A DNA stretch of 64,000 bases from Pyxicephalus adspersus (taxonomy: Eukaryota; Chordata; Amphibia; Anura; Pyxicephalidae): assembly GCF_032062135.1 (NCBI RefSeq), contig NC_092860.1, forward strand, positions 67,863,618-67,927,617. The letters run 5' to 3'. Made by a program: the position numbers and the translations under genes. A model generated the notes under the pieces. It searched no databases, was not told where the DNA came from, and was given only the letters and a program-made list of their open reading frames with translations. This document shows, piece after piece, positions 1-22,332 of the stretch (its first letter is position 1; each line of letters begins with the position of its first letter).

Positions 1-1624
1 GCAGTGGAAAACTCTGTTGCCCATGCCTGTCTTTAAAAAAAACAAAAACAAACTATAAGTCCCTTACATTCACCCTTCTTTGCCATTTCTTTGTATGTTG
101 AAACATGTTGTTTACTAACAGATTAAAAGCCCTATTTGCCCATGGCTGCCTTGTCACTGGAAACAAGGGTCACTTGGCAACCACAGGAGATACCTGGCAA
201 GCACTGAATATTAAGAACAGGGAGCAGGCAGAATGAAACTGCCCAATTAAAGCTTAACCTATGAGAAATCCCCTGACTTTGGAACTGGGCATGGTGAGTG
301 CATAAGTAACTGAAAACATGCCCCCCCCCCCCCCACTGTCACTGGGGTGACATTATTTTTTAATAGCCCCATAATGCACCTGTGTTTCTACACACTGCAA
401 CGCGTAGTACCTTCTTCTGTTAATCTTCTGTTTTGCACTGCACAAGCCAGGATTTTTTAAACCTAAGAACAAAAATATAATATACTACAGCCTACCAGTT
501 CTTAAATATAATAATTACATTAGTTTTTTTATACTAAAAACATTTTAGCAAGTACAAAAAAATACCAGAAATGGGGTGTATATAGCAACCAGGCTAAGGC
601 ACTTTCTCTATTAAGCAATCAAGGGAACAGTGTGGTAGTCTGTCAGACAGTTGGATTTTTTTAAAAGCCGGCATTAAGGGTCCAGGAGCCAGCCAAGGAA
701 GAGTTGGGAGGGATCTCTGGCCACCTAGTCCATGTCCAGTTCTAAACCTGTACTTATATAACACAGGTGCTCTATTTTAGAGATTCAAGAGCTGACTGCT
801 GAGAGCTCCAGTGACTTCTCAAAACTTGAAGGGAAAAGGAGCTCCGGTGACAAACACTTCAGAGTTAGCTATCAGATTTTGTTTATGCAAAAAGGACTTG
901 TTGTTATGCTATATTAGCTACATAGGGAACTACCAAAGAGGTAGTTAGTGCCCCAGTAAGGCCAATATTTGCCTTTTGTTCTTTTGGTTTTGTGTTGACA
1001 GGCATCCTTGTGATACAATAAAGCACGCAGACAGGAGCCTGAACTTTGTCCTTTTGTTTAGAATGTGTAAATAATAAGAAATGAATGAAAGAAAAAATCA
1101 AGTCAAATATGTACGAAGGTTAGCATTTTCTGGATTGTGCAAGTGTTTTTCTATGCTTTCTAATGTTTTTTTTATTTATAAATATACCTGACATTAAAAA
1201 TGTTAAGCTAGAATGGTCCCTAAATAAAGCTATATCCTAGGCTGTCCCTTTCCAACTTATCAAATGTACTGGTTCACTGTATTCATACACAGTGGGATTG
1301 TTAGTCGGCTGTAGGCTTCCCCCAGCGATCCCACGCTTTTCTGGATTTTTAAACTATTGGACAATTTATATTGAAATATAAAACAAGATTAAGCTTTGAA
1401 TATGGGTTGATTGGGCAAAAAAAAATTAGGGCACAGAAAACTGATGTCAGGGAAATAAATATATGGAAGATAGTTCAGTCCCACACTAGGAAAGCTAAAT
1501 GAGCTAAAATTATTCCTTTGAGATTGGAAAATAAAAACCCTTTACACTGCTTTACATTTCTTGGACCAAAAACACCTAAAAGTATTCCATTCCTTTTCTG
1601 ATACAGATTTCCCCAGCACAGATA
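1..1624. other. no gene seen; AT-rich non-coding sequence
   Basis: Only short ORFs occur, with no homology I recognise. A poly-C run lies at about 320-334. No TMEM59L upstream exon could be found here, so it is probably intron or upstream flank. Confidence 0.4.
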
Positions 1625-2060
1625 TACCGTGTTTCCCCGATGATAAGGCAGGGCCATCAAATAGGACAGCCCCCCCTTTTTAGAGAAAAATGTAAAATAA
1701 GGGCACCCCCGCAAATAAGCCACCCACCGATACCTGCGCTTACCCGAATCGGGTGGTACGGTGGGTGACTCCATGTGGTTCCTCCGTCTGCCTCCATGGC
1801 TGCGTGCCGCGCCTCGTCATGAAGAGGAAGTGACAGGACTGCAGTGAGCGCACGTGACTCCGCCCAAGCAAACACAGGCAGCTTCCCTCATCCCTCCCTA
1901 ACGGAGACTGCAGGAGTTTGTTCACGGCACATGAACAATAACTGTGTACTGTAGTCTTCTTCATGGGTAAATAAGGCATCCCCCTGAAAATAAGCCCTAG
2001 AGCATATTTTGGCCTTCCAAAAAAAATAAGACAGTGTCTTATCATCGGGGAAACAGGGTA
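1625..2060. mobile_element. TA-flanked MITE (Tc1/mariner-type termini)
   Basis: Terminal inverted repeats CCGTGTTTCCCCGATGATAA (left) and the matching TTATCATCGGGGAAACAGGG (right) are flanked by TA dinucleotides at 1625-1626 and 2059-2060. The core is GC-rich and non-coding. The same terminus recurs around the assembly gap at 34100-34989. The TA duplication points to mobilisation by a Tc1/mariner-type transposase (inference). Confidence 0.75.
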
Positions 2061-13044
<10,984 letters not shown>

Positions 13045-13112
13045 AATGTTTGTTTCTAAACCTTTACTGCTAGAGGGGGGTGTGCACTACATTGCATTAA
13101 AGTCTCCTACAG

Positions 13113-13118
13113 AATAAA
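13113..13118 (+). promoter_or_regulatory. candidate TMEM59L polyadenylation signal
   Basis: A canonical AATAAA lies about 70 bases after the stop codon, followed by T- and GT-containing sequence. Nothing in the sequence proves its use; longer 3' ends further downstream are possible. Confidence 0.45.
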
Positions 13119-14560
13119 AGGGGATAATTGTCTTGTTATACTGGTTTAATGAACAGTGCTCTTTTTGCTTCCTTTCTTTGCAAAGCATCTGGAATGGTTG
13201 CTCCACAAATGGTCAGAGCCTGTTAGTGCATACTGTGCAGAGTCAAAAATTCCTTGTCAGTTCTTGTGAAAAAAATATTCCAGAAGTTTTTATGGATGCA
13301 ATGTTCCCACAGCACATTGAACATTTCTGGTTTGTATCTTGTACTGATGTATGACAAGATCAAATTATTTTACAGCGCTAACAAAATGTATGTGCTTTAT
13401 ATAGAAAATGATATTATAATAATGTAACATTATTAAAGTAATCAAAGTGTAAGATACAGCTATGGCTCAGGTTGATTCACTCACAATATACATCATCATT
13501 TTTAAAGACCATAGTCTTCTGCAAATTGGTATGACAGCCTTTGGTGTACAAGAAGGCTCATTTGGCAGCATGTGTGTGATTCTTCTATATCAAATATCTC
13601 TTTCAAAGAATCAAAAAATCATTTTAAAATGAAGACTTTGTATGAAAAATTAAGTGCAGACCTCACAGCAGAATACTCTTTTATATGTTGGCCTTTAGGA
13701 TCTGTGGTCTTATTAAAATTATATATATATATAGGACTTTTTTTAAAGGCTGTAAGTGTTTCGTTGTGTGATTGGTCTGCTAAATTGTAGTTCAATGTGT
13801 TCAGGCTTTTTTGTGCACCATTGTCTAGGTTCTCAATGTTTTAGTTATTTCATCTTTATCTTTTTTTTGACAGATTTTAAATGTTGACTTATTTAGTTGA
13901 CTTGACTAAATGCATTTACTGGACTTATATGCATTTACTGGATTGCACTGGTGGGACTATTTCCTCTGTAAAAAAAACTAGTCAAGTTTAAGATTTACAG
14001 ATTTCTTTTTCAGTAATTAAAGTTGCCTGCTGTGAAGGTTATGTTCCATATGTCTTTTTATTGTCAGAGATCCTTCTGTATAGCATACTATTTAATTATT
14101 GGTAGCACTAGTTACCAATAATTAAATTAATATATATTAAAAAAAAATACTAGTTACCAATAAAAGGAAATGAGTTTCAACAATTTCCCAGTTAGGTTTA
14201 GTTAGAAAAGTAAACTTAGGAACTAATCAGGTTCCAGCTGTCATCTTTTACATATTTCTCAAGTGTACGCGGAATAAAACATTTTTTGGTATATCATAAC
14301 ATAAATTTATTTTTCTTTTATCAATGTTTAATCTCTTTCAGCAGTAAATCGCCTGACACATCAATCTCATTCTTTTATTTTGTATATGAATATATATATA
14401 TATATATATATTTGTATATTAACTGCTTTCAATTTTTTTTTTACACGTTTATACTGTTCTTTTAAAATTCTTCTTTTTCCCACCTATTTAATTAATGTGT
14501 TTGCATATTTCTTATGGTAAATATTTACTAAAGGCTGAAATGATGTTTATTGATTTATAC
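13119..14560. other. TMEM59L 3' region / intergenic, no gene recognised
   Basis: AT-rich sequence with a (TA)n tract at 14391-14411. It may include alternative 3' UTR sequence. No coding homology was recognised. Confidence 0.4.
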
Positions 14561-14958
14561 AAAACACAAATCGATATGTGCAGAGAAACAAGACTTTAAC
14601 GGCATATATAAAACTCTTAAAATATTTTATTGGTACATCATATTAAAAAGTAAATCCTGAATAAGTGGTGTCACACCACGAAACGCGTCGATGATACACT
14701 GGAACTTCTTGTGAGACCTGCTATAATGTTTCAACTATGTATTTATGTTGATACATTTATGTAAAAGTGGATGTATGTCTGGATATTGTAATATAGGGAC
14801 ACAGTGGTTCCCATTCTGGGACACTGCAAAAATTAATGTCTCCTATTTTACTTTTTAATATGATGTGCCCATAAAATATTTTAGAAGTTTTATATATGTC
14901 GTTAAAGCCCCGTTTCTCTGCACATATGGATTTGGTCTGTATTTGGGATGTGTTTTTG
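14561..14958. repeat. foldback element with hammerhead-like core
   Basis: Left arm 14561-14654 and right arm 14847-14958 are imperfect inverted copies, for example GGCATATATAAAACTCTTAA against its mirrored counterpart in the right arm. Immediately inside the left arm lies the hammerhead-like motif 14657-14689. No target duplication or coding sequence was seen. By analogy with the elements at 44065-44582 and 35779-38785 it may derive from a Penelope-like element terminus (inference). Confidence 0.65.
14657..14689 (+). ncRNA. hammerhead-ribozyme-like core (probably degenerate)
   Basis: CTGAATA (14657-14663) is followed by stem strand GTGGT, loop GTCAC, strand ACCAC and then GAAA (14680-14683) and CGCGTC. 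This is the order CUGANGA - stem II - GAAA - short stem III/cleavage triplet of a type I hammerhead. One core position deviates (T where the conserved G8 is expected), so activity is doubtful. Confidence 0.5.
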
Positions 14959-17397
14959 TACTGTTATAGGTTTGCAATAGTAAAATAACCACATTTTCAT
15001 GCTGGACACTTTCATTTGTGACAAAACTAAATAATTGTTTATTTAGAATAATACTTATAATACCTCTATCGGCTGCTGTACTTGTACCTTCAACCTCCAA
15101 ATGCTTTCATAAAACACTACATAACTTACTTGATGCATTTGGTGATTTGTTGGTAATTAAGTGACTGTAAGATAAATGTTATACAGAGCAAACAATATTT
15201 GGTGTTTTGCGCTACAGAAAGTTTGCTTTGCAGTGCATTAAAAATTTGCATTTAAATTGTATCTAATCCAGGGAGTGCACAGTGAAAAAAAAACATATAC
15301 TACTGATTACACATTTATGGTTGAGTATCCATATAACTGAACAGTAGAAGTCAATTCAATAATCAGCTCATCTTGTATGTTTATGTAGCCTTAGTCACTC
15401 AAGTAAACATCTGGTAGGTGACCTGAAAGTTTCAGTTATTCAACCACAATATTTTTTTTATTTAGATACCCAGGAGGAGGCCAAAAAGTATATATTCATG
15501 ATTCTCAAGTACCTATTACCAAGACCCTAGCAGTTTAATGGTTATCTACCTATACCAGTATATACCTATTTTTGAAAATTTTCCAATAGTAAAAACAGAA
15601 CCGATCAGTCAGTACAGTGGTATCTGCTAAACATTTGAAATAAGAGCAAGGTTTCTTAAATAAAAATACTATTTTGAGGGGTGAGTGTGCAGATTTTATG
15701 TATGTAGACATAAGACATATAAAAAGAACCGCTGTTGTCTGCTGTAAAATTATTAGATTTTTGTAACGTACAGCATAAAAATCTGTGCGTAAAAATGACC
15801 ACTTTGGAAGTTCAGAAATGTTCACTATCTCTAAAACGGTGATAAACTCACCGCTACTCAGTCATTACAAGGCTATTCCCAAAAACATCTTGAGTAATAT
15901 CACTCGGTTCTGATGAGCTGAACTGTGTGGTCATCCTAATAAACAAAGAAACCCAAATCCATTGGCTGTGTGCTTTTGTTAGAATAGGTTTTGCAATGAA
16001 CAAAGTTCTAGGGGTACCTATTAAAAAACGCCAAGAAAAGCTCATTAGATGCCTTGTAATGAAAGAAAGAGAAAGAGAGCAGTCTTGAAGCTTCCTAGTA
16101 AACCCAATTTATTTGTGTGACAGCTCCAGCTGTCGAAATCCATTCATCCGCCACTCTTCATTTCTTCTAATAGACATGTCTGGCAGTATGCACTATTATG
16201 ACAATATATACTGTTGGCAGTGATGAGAATATATGCACATTTTCATTTGAAAGTGAAAAAATACCCAGTTTATGTTGGGTTGTAAAAACACCTTCAGAAG
16301 TTATATGGTGCCCTTGTTTTTTTATCTTTTTAGTTAGCAGTAACATAGTAGTTAAGGCCTTTTGCTGTTTATCAATGACTGCACAGTGTATCACCATAAG
16401 TTTTATTACTATGGTAACTAAATACTTAATCAATGTTAATGTGACTGTGAATGCTTTGTGTGTATAGGACAATTATGGAATAGTAAACATGCAGCCACCA
16501 ATGAATGCAACAAGGTGCAGTAAGCAGTTCACATTTTAGTCACTGTGCAGCAAATAGGAACATAGCTGCTTTATACGGTATTTTCACATACCTACCAACT
16601 CTTTGTTTCATCTGCTTTGGGCCATAATGCAATTCTTGTGTACTCAATATCCCAAATTTCTTTTTTTCTGCACTTTTGATTTACATATTTAGTTTGTTTT
16701 TACACCACCAACCAATATCTGCTGGCTTTGATAGATTTACACAGCTTTCACCCAAAAATCACACATTTTTGTTTTGGAGGCAAACGCAGTGTAAATCTTG
16801 TGTGAAACCATTAATACATTATTAAATAAGAATTTTGATCATTGTCCAATGATTATTTTAATAATACACATGTATAGAAGAAGGCATCTCTTTGGTGTAT
16901 GTATATTCCATAGTTTTTTGTAACTCTTGCTGATTATGACAGTAGAAATTAAAGCATAGACAATGTCTTTTTGTGGTATGAACATTATGCATACACTGTA
17001 GAACTGCTTAATACGCATATATTTGCTTTCTTGCAAAATAAATAGATCTTTTGTGCTGTTAACTGCAAGAAGCTTGTTTAATATTTAGGCCAAAGCATCA
17101 GAGAGCCATAATCTTGTATAATCTCAGATAACATGTTAATATTGCATTGCTGTTTTTTATGTGAATACATCATTGAACTATTCTCCAGAAAAAATAAACA
17201 TTGGAAAACTATGTCATTGTTTACTTTATGATTTGAAAGGATATCAATGCCAACATTAATATTGCATTTGTTAATACTCCAAATTCATCCCTGTTCTTTC
17301 TTTTCTTTTTTCCTCTTTTCCTTACACATTTACTGATGAGGATCTATACAGTATGACATAGGTGTCTATCTGTAAGCTAAGCATTTATAGTATATAC
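14959..17397. other. intergenic, no gene recognised
   Basis: Only short ORFs without recognisable domains occur in this AT-rich sequence. Confidence 0.4.
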
Positions 17398-17545
17398 CAG
17401 TGATGGCAAACCTTTTAGAGACCACAAAGTTATTGCAAAGTGCCAACATGTCAATTTAATTTGCATACTGGAGTTTTAGTTTAGAAAACTAACAGTTTGT
17501 CCTAGAAAAAAAACACAACAGAGCTTTCAATGATACAAACAACTT

Positions 17546-18031
17546 TCAGCTTTTCAATGATACAACAATTTCCAGATTTCCTAAATCTAACCAGTTTAAA
17601 CAGGAAAGATCAAGTTCTTTAAATTTGACTTCATCTGAAGAAGTTAGAAAACCCAGGGTTTTCTCCATCTCACGGAACTGTAAAAATCTGTTACTAAAAT
17701 TCACCTTTGCAGCTGCTACAATGGTAGAAAATCCCATGTAGATTTCCTGATGGCTTATAGGATTGTTTGCAAATGTTGTAGAATTTTCTAAATGCATTTT
17801 TAGATTTGGAAAATATTTCAGCAGCCCACTTGCAAGGTCTATTTCAAAAACCTGCAGTTTTCTCTCAAATGTTTTGATATCACAAAACGTCCTTTCTGCT
17901 GTTTTCAATACACCTTGTAGTTGCTTGTTCAGTACATTGAAGTGTAGTGCAAAATCTGTAAAAAAAAACATGAGGTTGGTACGCGAGGCCATATCAGTGA
18001 GCTGTGGATATTCCTGCCCCTTTTCATTCAT
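17546..18031 (-). pseudogene. hAT transposase C-terminal fragment (ZBED5/GTF2IRD2-like)
   Basis: A 161-codon open stretch contains LNKQLQGVLKTAERTF, FERKLQVFEIDL and GLLKYFPNLKMHL. This spacing of LN-x-LQG, FxxKLxxxE and L-x-x-FP resembles the region before the C-terminal dimerisation domain in hAT transposases domesticated as ZBED5 and GTF2IRD2 (family knowledge). No BED finger or complete catalytic core is visible, so it is a fragment rather than a gene. Confidence 0.55.
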
Positions 18032-18489
18032 AAACAGCCTAATTTAATCCAAGCATGAAAAAGGGAATTGCTCCCAGACAACATGGCCGTTTTGATAATA
18101 TCCCCATCAGAGAGGGGCTTACCATGTTTTGCTATGCACAGTGAAATTTGAAAACTGGTAGCAGTCAGATGATTTGTTTCATAAAGATAGTTGCAAAAAC
18201 CAAGTCACTCACCAAGAAACTCTTTTTTTTCAGTTTCTTTTGTGGTTGGTGTCAAAGTTCCATCTGAAACTTGATATGCGACACACAACACTTTCATTAC
18301 ACAGAATCTATAACACTTTACGATTACGTTCAATTACTTCAAATGACTCTGTCCAGGCCTCTTGGAATGACCTTCCACTATCTTTTTGTTGTACTCATTT
18401 TTGGGTGTTCAAGACTTGAGTTTAGAAAAACACAAACTAAGACATTGTCCTTGAGACAGAAAATGATCAACATCTTCCTAGTAAGGTGC

Positions 18490-18555
18490 AGACAGCAAAA
18501 ACATTATTAAAAATATTAATAATAATAATATTATTATTATTAATAATATTAATAA
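18490..18555. repeat. (AAT/ATT)n low-complexity, self-complementary
   Basis: AAT repeats run into ATT repeats, making a small palindrome. Confidence 0.75.
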
Positions 18556-19420
18556 CCCCATAGGTGTTTTAACCTTTCCCTGCTCTATACAAGACCACAA
18601 TTTACAGTCTTATCAGTGCAGGAGAGGACATCACTGGGTAAATCAAAAAGCAGCCCAGAGTGAAGTTTAAAGGCTCACTCACATTACAGGAATGCAGGAA
18701 ATTTTACTAAACGCATGCCAATTGTATAGCACTGCAGCACATTGCACACCATTTTCTTAAAGCACTGTGGACAGCAACACACAGTGGCAGGGTTCCCAGT
18801 AGCACATTTCAAAAGTTTGTTTGGAAGAGGCATTAACAAATGATGAAGATGATGAAGTAATAAAAATACACCATTGTATATAAAAAATGAACTTATAAAA
18901 TAAAAGACTGCACTCAGACTGGCGGTAAGGTTGCAGTGCGGTTACTCCTTCCTCATGCTATACAACCCTGTCTAGGGGGAGATCCTCTCTGAACCCAAAT
19001 GTCTCTGTTAGGAAATTTGCGTGCAAGTGCAGGACTCTTGTGCCTAACTCTCTCCAATATTTCATCACTACAGCGCCATCACAAGATACAAAAAAATCTA
19101 CCTGTCATACCATGCTAGCCTGTCTCACTTAGCTAGCCACTTACCTTCTGTGAACCCTAATTTCTAAGGAACGGGGAGATGTAGAGACATGAAGATTTAG
19201 TAATAAGAACATGGTCTCCTTGGCTATCTGTCACATGAATTCCATTTCTCTGGAAGTATCTATTGCAGAGATTTTGGGGTACAAAGAAGGTTAGCAGCCC
19301 ACTATAACTGAAAGGACACATTTTTTGGTGTAGTTTCTGCTCTTTGATACAGGAATGGTGAACAAGGAGCAATATATGACCGACCAGCACTGTATGATAG
19401 TTTTAGTTTTGTATCTTTCA

Positions 19421-19685
19421 TTAACCTCCTGAGCAGTGGCTCAGGGTAAAAAAAAACAGCCCCGAGCCATACTTGGGGTAGCTAAAAAAATAAAGACTTA
19501 CCTGGTCCCATTGGCGTCCTCCAGTGTCCTGCCATGTTCTGGTTTAATACATTTATTAATTATTGGACATATTTTGGTTAGTAATGCCCAAGAAGTACAG
19601 GCCTACAATAAAAATAAATTTTCATGAAAGACAATGTACCACTTTTAGATATATAAATCTGGACAGAAATTAACCAGGAGGTTAA
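19421..19685. mobile_element. TTAA-flanked MITE, copy 5
   Basis: It begins TTAACCTCCTGAGCAGTGGC and ends ACCAGGAGGTTAA. An inverted CCCCGAGCCATACTTGGGG block remains. It is nested in the hAT relic. Confidence 0.72.
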
Positions 19686-19907
19686 TAAAATGTTGCATTA
19701 ATAAAATGAGCATCAAATGGTGAATGTAGAAATTGCATGTACGTTACAGTAACTAGAAACATTTCAATTTAATCTCATTTTAAATTAAAACTATTCTAGT
19801 TTTAAATACACATCTTTAGTGTTTGTTTGCATTGTGGCCAACAAATTTTATCTCAATGTCAACAGCGGCCCCAGATGAAAAAAAGGTTGGGCACAACTGC
19901 CCTAGAC

Positions 19908-21181
19908 CAGGGGTCTGCAACCTGCGGCTCTTCAGCCTCCTTGTTGTGGCTCCCTGCGGCTGCCGCGGGGAGATCTCTGATGGGGGATCCCCTTCCTCCC
20001 AAGACACTGCGGAGGAGGGGGATTCCCTATCCGGTGTTCTAATGAAAAAAATCTACCAGTGAAATAAATCTACCACGGGGCGTGTACAAATGGGCGTGTA
20101 CAATGACATGCCCCTCCTTTGAACCCCAATTTCTCTGGAATGGGGAGATGTACAAAACCAAAAATATAGGTGCAAGTGGGGGACACCTGTGACTAACACC
20201 CCCTAAAATTTAATTGTTAGGCTATCATCAGAACATAAAGAACTCTGCCCATCAAAAAAATCTACCGTTACACATTGCTGGAGGCACCTGAACCCCAATT
20301 TCTCTGGAACAGGAAGGGAGTACAGGTGAACAAAATTAGAGATGCAAGTGGGGGACACCTGTGGCTAAAACCTCCAAAAAGCTCCACCCATCATAAAAAC
20401 CCTACCCTGTTACACATTGTTGGAGGCTTCTAGCACCTAAACCCCAATTTATCTGGAAACGGGGGTACAGGTGAAAAAAATTTGAGGTGCAAGTACGGGA
20501 CATCTGTGGCTAACACCTCCTAAAAATTCATAAAAACTCTGCCTATCAAAAAAATCTACCCTGTTACACATTGCTGGAAGCATCTAGCATCTGAACCCCA
20601 ATTTCTCTGGAACGGGGGGGAGGCGGTACAGGTGACCAAAATAGAGGTGCAAGTGGGGGACACTTATTGCTAACACCACCTACAATTGAATCGCTAAGGC
20701 ATCGTCAGAAAATAAAGAACTCTGCCCATCAAAATATTCTACCCTGTTACACATTGCTGGAGGCTTCTAGCACCTGAACCCCAATTACTCAAGATTGGGG
20801 GGTACAGGTGAACAAAATTAAAGCTGCAAATGAGGGACACCTGTGGCTAACACCCCTTAAAATTTCATCGCTAAGGCATCGTCAGAACATAAAGAACTCT
20901 GCCAATCAAAAAAATCTACCCTGTTACGTTAGAAGCCTCCAGCTTCTAATGTAACAGGATGATAGGTTAGAAGCTGGAGGCTTCTAGGGGCATAGTTCAG
21001 TGTTTAATTTATTTCAAAGTAGGCCTACACATGCACACTTGTTGTAACAGGTAAAATTAAAAAAATATTAAAACTTTTAAAAGTTTATAAACTGTGGTAT
21101 GTTTTGCGGCTCCAGACTAATTTTCTTTAGTGGAAGAGGAGGCAAAATGGCTCTTTTGATAGTAAAGGTTGCTGACCCCTG
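19908..21181. mobile_element. hAT non-autonomous element with perfect 8-bp TSD
   Basis: CAGGGGTCTGCAACC opens the element and GGTTGCTGACCCCTG closes it. The 8-bp target duplication ccctagac is perfect (19900-19907 and 21182-21189). The interior is a minisatellite rather than a transposase. The right flank continues directly into CR1 sequence. Confidence 0.85.
20113..20945. repeat. minisatellite, about five units of 150-180 bp
   Basis: The block GAACCCCAATTTCTCTGGAA recurs at about 20118, 20289, 20440, 20594 and 20775 with small changes. Each is followed by a GGGGTACAGGTGA-like stretch, GTGGGGGACACCTGTGGCTA, and a segment ending in CTACCCTGTTACACATTGCT. Related units at about 18985-19190 lie outside this element. 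Confidence 0.85.
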
Positions 21182-21201
21182 CCCTAGACCATTCTGATTC
21201 A

Positions 21202-21655
21202 TTACTCTTTGGATGCGGTCTCTATCCATTTACAGATTGCTTTTTCTAAACCTATTGACCCTAACTTGCATAATAACCATCTGTGGGGTACTGTGTCAAA
21301 TGCTTTAGCAAAGTCCAAGTACACTATATCAACTGCTACTCCACCGTCTACCTGTTGACTTACTTCCTCATAAAAAGAGAGTAACTTTGTTTGAGATCTT
21401 CTGTCTTTTTTAAATCCATGCTGACTATCACTTATAATAATATTTTCTATCAGAAACTCCTCCATGTGATTCTTTCTCAAACTCCCTAGGACCTTTCCAA
21501 CTTTGGGCATTATACTCACCAGTCTGTAGTTACTTGGTAATGACTTTGCTCCCTTTTTGAACATAGAAACCACATTGGCCTTACGCCAATCCATTGGTAC
21601 CATGCCAGTGATTAAAGAGTCCCTAAAAATAATGGCTTTGAAATAACTGAGCCCA
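21202..21655 (-). pseudogene. CR1 reverse transcriptase fragment
   Basis: An open stretch with DWRKANVVSMFKKG, LPSNYRLVSIMPKVGKVL and YLDFAKAFDTVPH corresponds to RT domains 1 to 3 of CR1. The frame is cut upstream by the gypsy LTR at 21656 and downstream by the hAT element. Confidence 0.85.
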
Positions 21656-22030
21656 TGTAATGCGCACAAACCACTACCAACACCAGGGATCCTTTCAACA
21701 AGTTTTATTACAAAATCCAGAAACCAAGGTCATACACAAAAGTCAGTCCGATAATGTGTGGTACAGGTGGGTGAGGCAGAGGCGTAGTCAGGAACAATCT
21801 GAAGTCAGGGCAGGCAGCAGGCAAGGGTAGTCAGAAACAAATTCGAAGTCAGGACAGCCAGAGTTCATGCAAGGTCAAATATCAGACCGGGTCACTGCGG
21901 GTAAAGTCCAAACTGGTGATGGCACAACAGAGGTTAACAGAATAAACCAACACAAGAACGCACCCAAGCACACTGTTACACAGAAGCTACAATGGGCAAT
22001 GGTGCAATAGACAGGGTCTGATTAAATAGG
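21656..22030 (-). repeat. gypsy 1 LTR, 3' copy (truncated)
   Basis: The sequence aligns with the start of the 25354-26140 LTR (TGTAATGCGC, TTTTATTACAAAA, CAACACAAGAACGCACCC against CAACACAAAAACGCACCC). Similarity ends at about 22030 after GATTAAATAGGCAGAG. Confidence 0.75.
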
Positions 22031-22332
22031 CAGAGGGTCTGGGTTTCTCTGGGTGATCCCGGTGAAACTCTGACACAAGTTCCTCTGCATGTACGCTGTA
22101 GGCCTACACCCAGCACCTCGCCTCTGGTCCATAACCTTTCCAATCAATGAGATACTGCAGGGAGTTACGCACCTTACGAGAGTCCAGGATTCTCTCTACT
22201 TCACATTCAGGTGTTCCCTGTACCTCAACTGGCAGAGGGGGATCTGAAAGGGGAGCTGAGTCGCCAGCAGATTTTAAGAAACATGGAAGGTGTCTACCCC
22301 TCTCAAGGAACTGGGAAGCTTAAATCTATAAG

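Larger units (their letters stand above)
17398..19899. mobile_element. hAT-type element relic with transposase fragment
   Basis: The left end CAGTGATGGCAAACC at 17398 and the right end GGTTGGGCACAACTG at 19899 are imperfect inverted hAT-like termini (11 of 15 positions). The flanking octamers gtatatac and ccctagac do not match, so they may belong to two different insertions. A transposase-like ORF lies at 17546-18031 on the - strand. Copies of the GAACCCYAATTTCT minisatellite unit occur at about 18985-19190, and a TTAA MITE is nested at 19421-19685. Confidence 0.5.

Noticed and set aside
15550..17036. Cluster of 60-100-codon ORFs on both strands
   Set aside because: AT-rich random ORFs, no domain or splice support.
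20113..20945. Regular repeats considered as a possible CRISPR array
   Set aside because: Units are 150-180 bp, contiguous and imperfect, inside a hAT element of a vertebrate genome; there are no short repeats with unique spacers.
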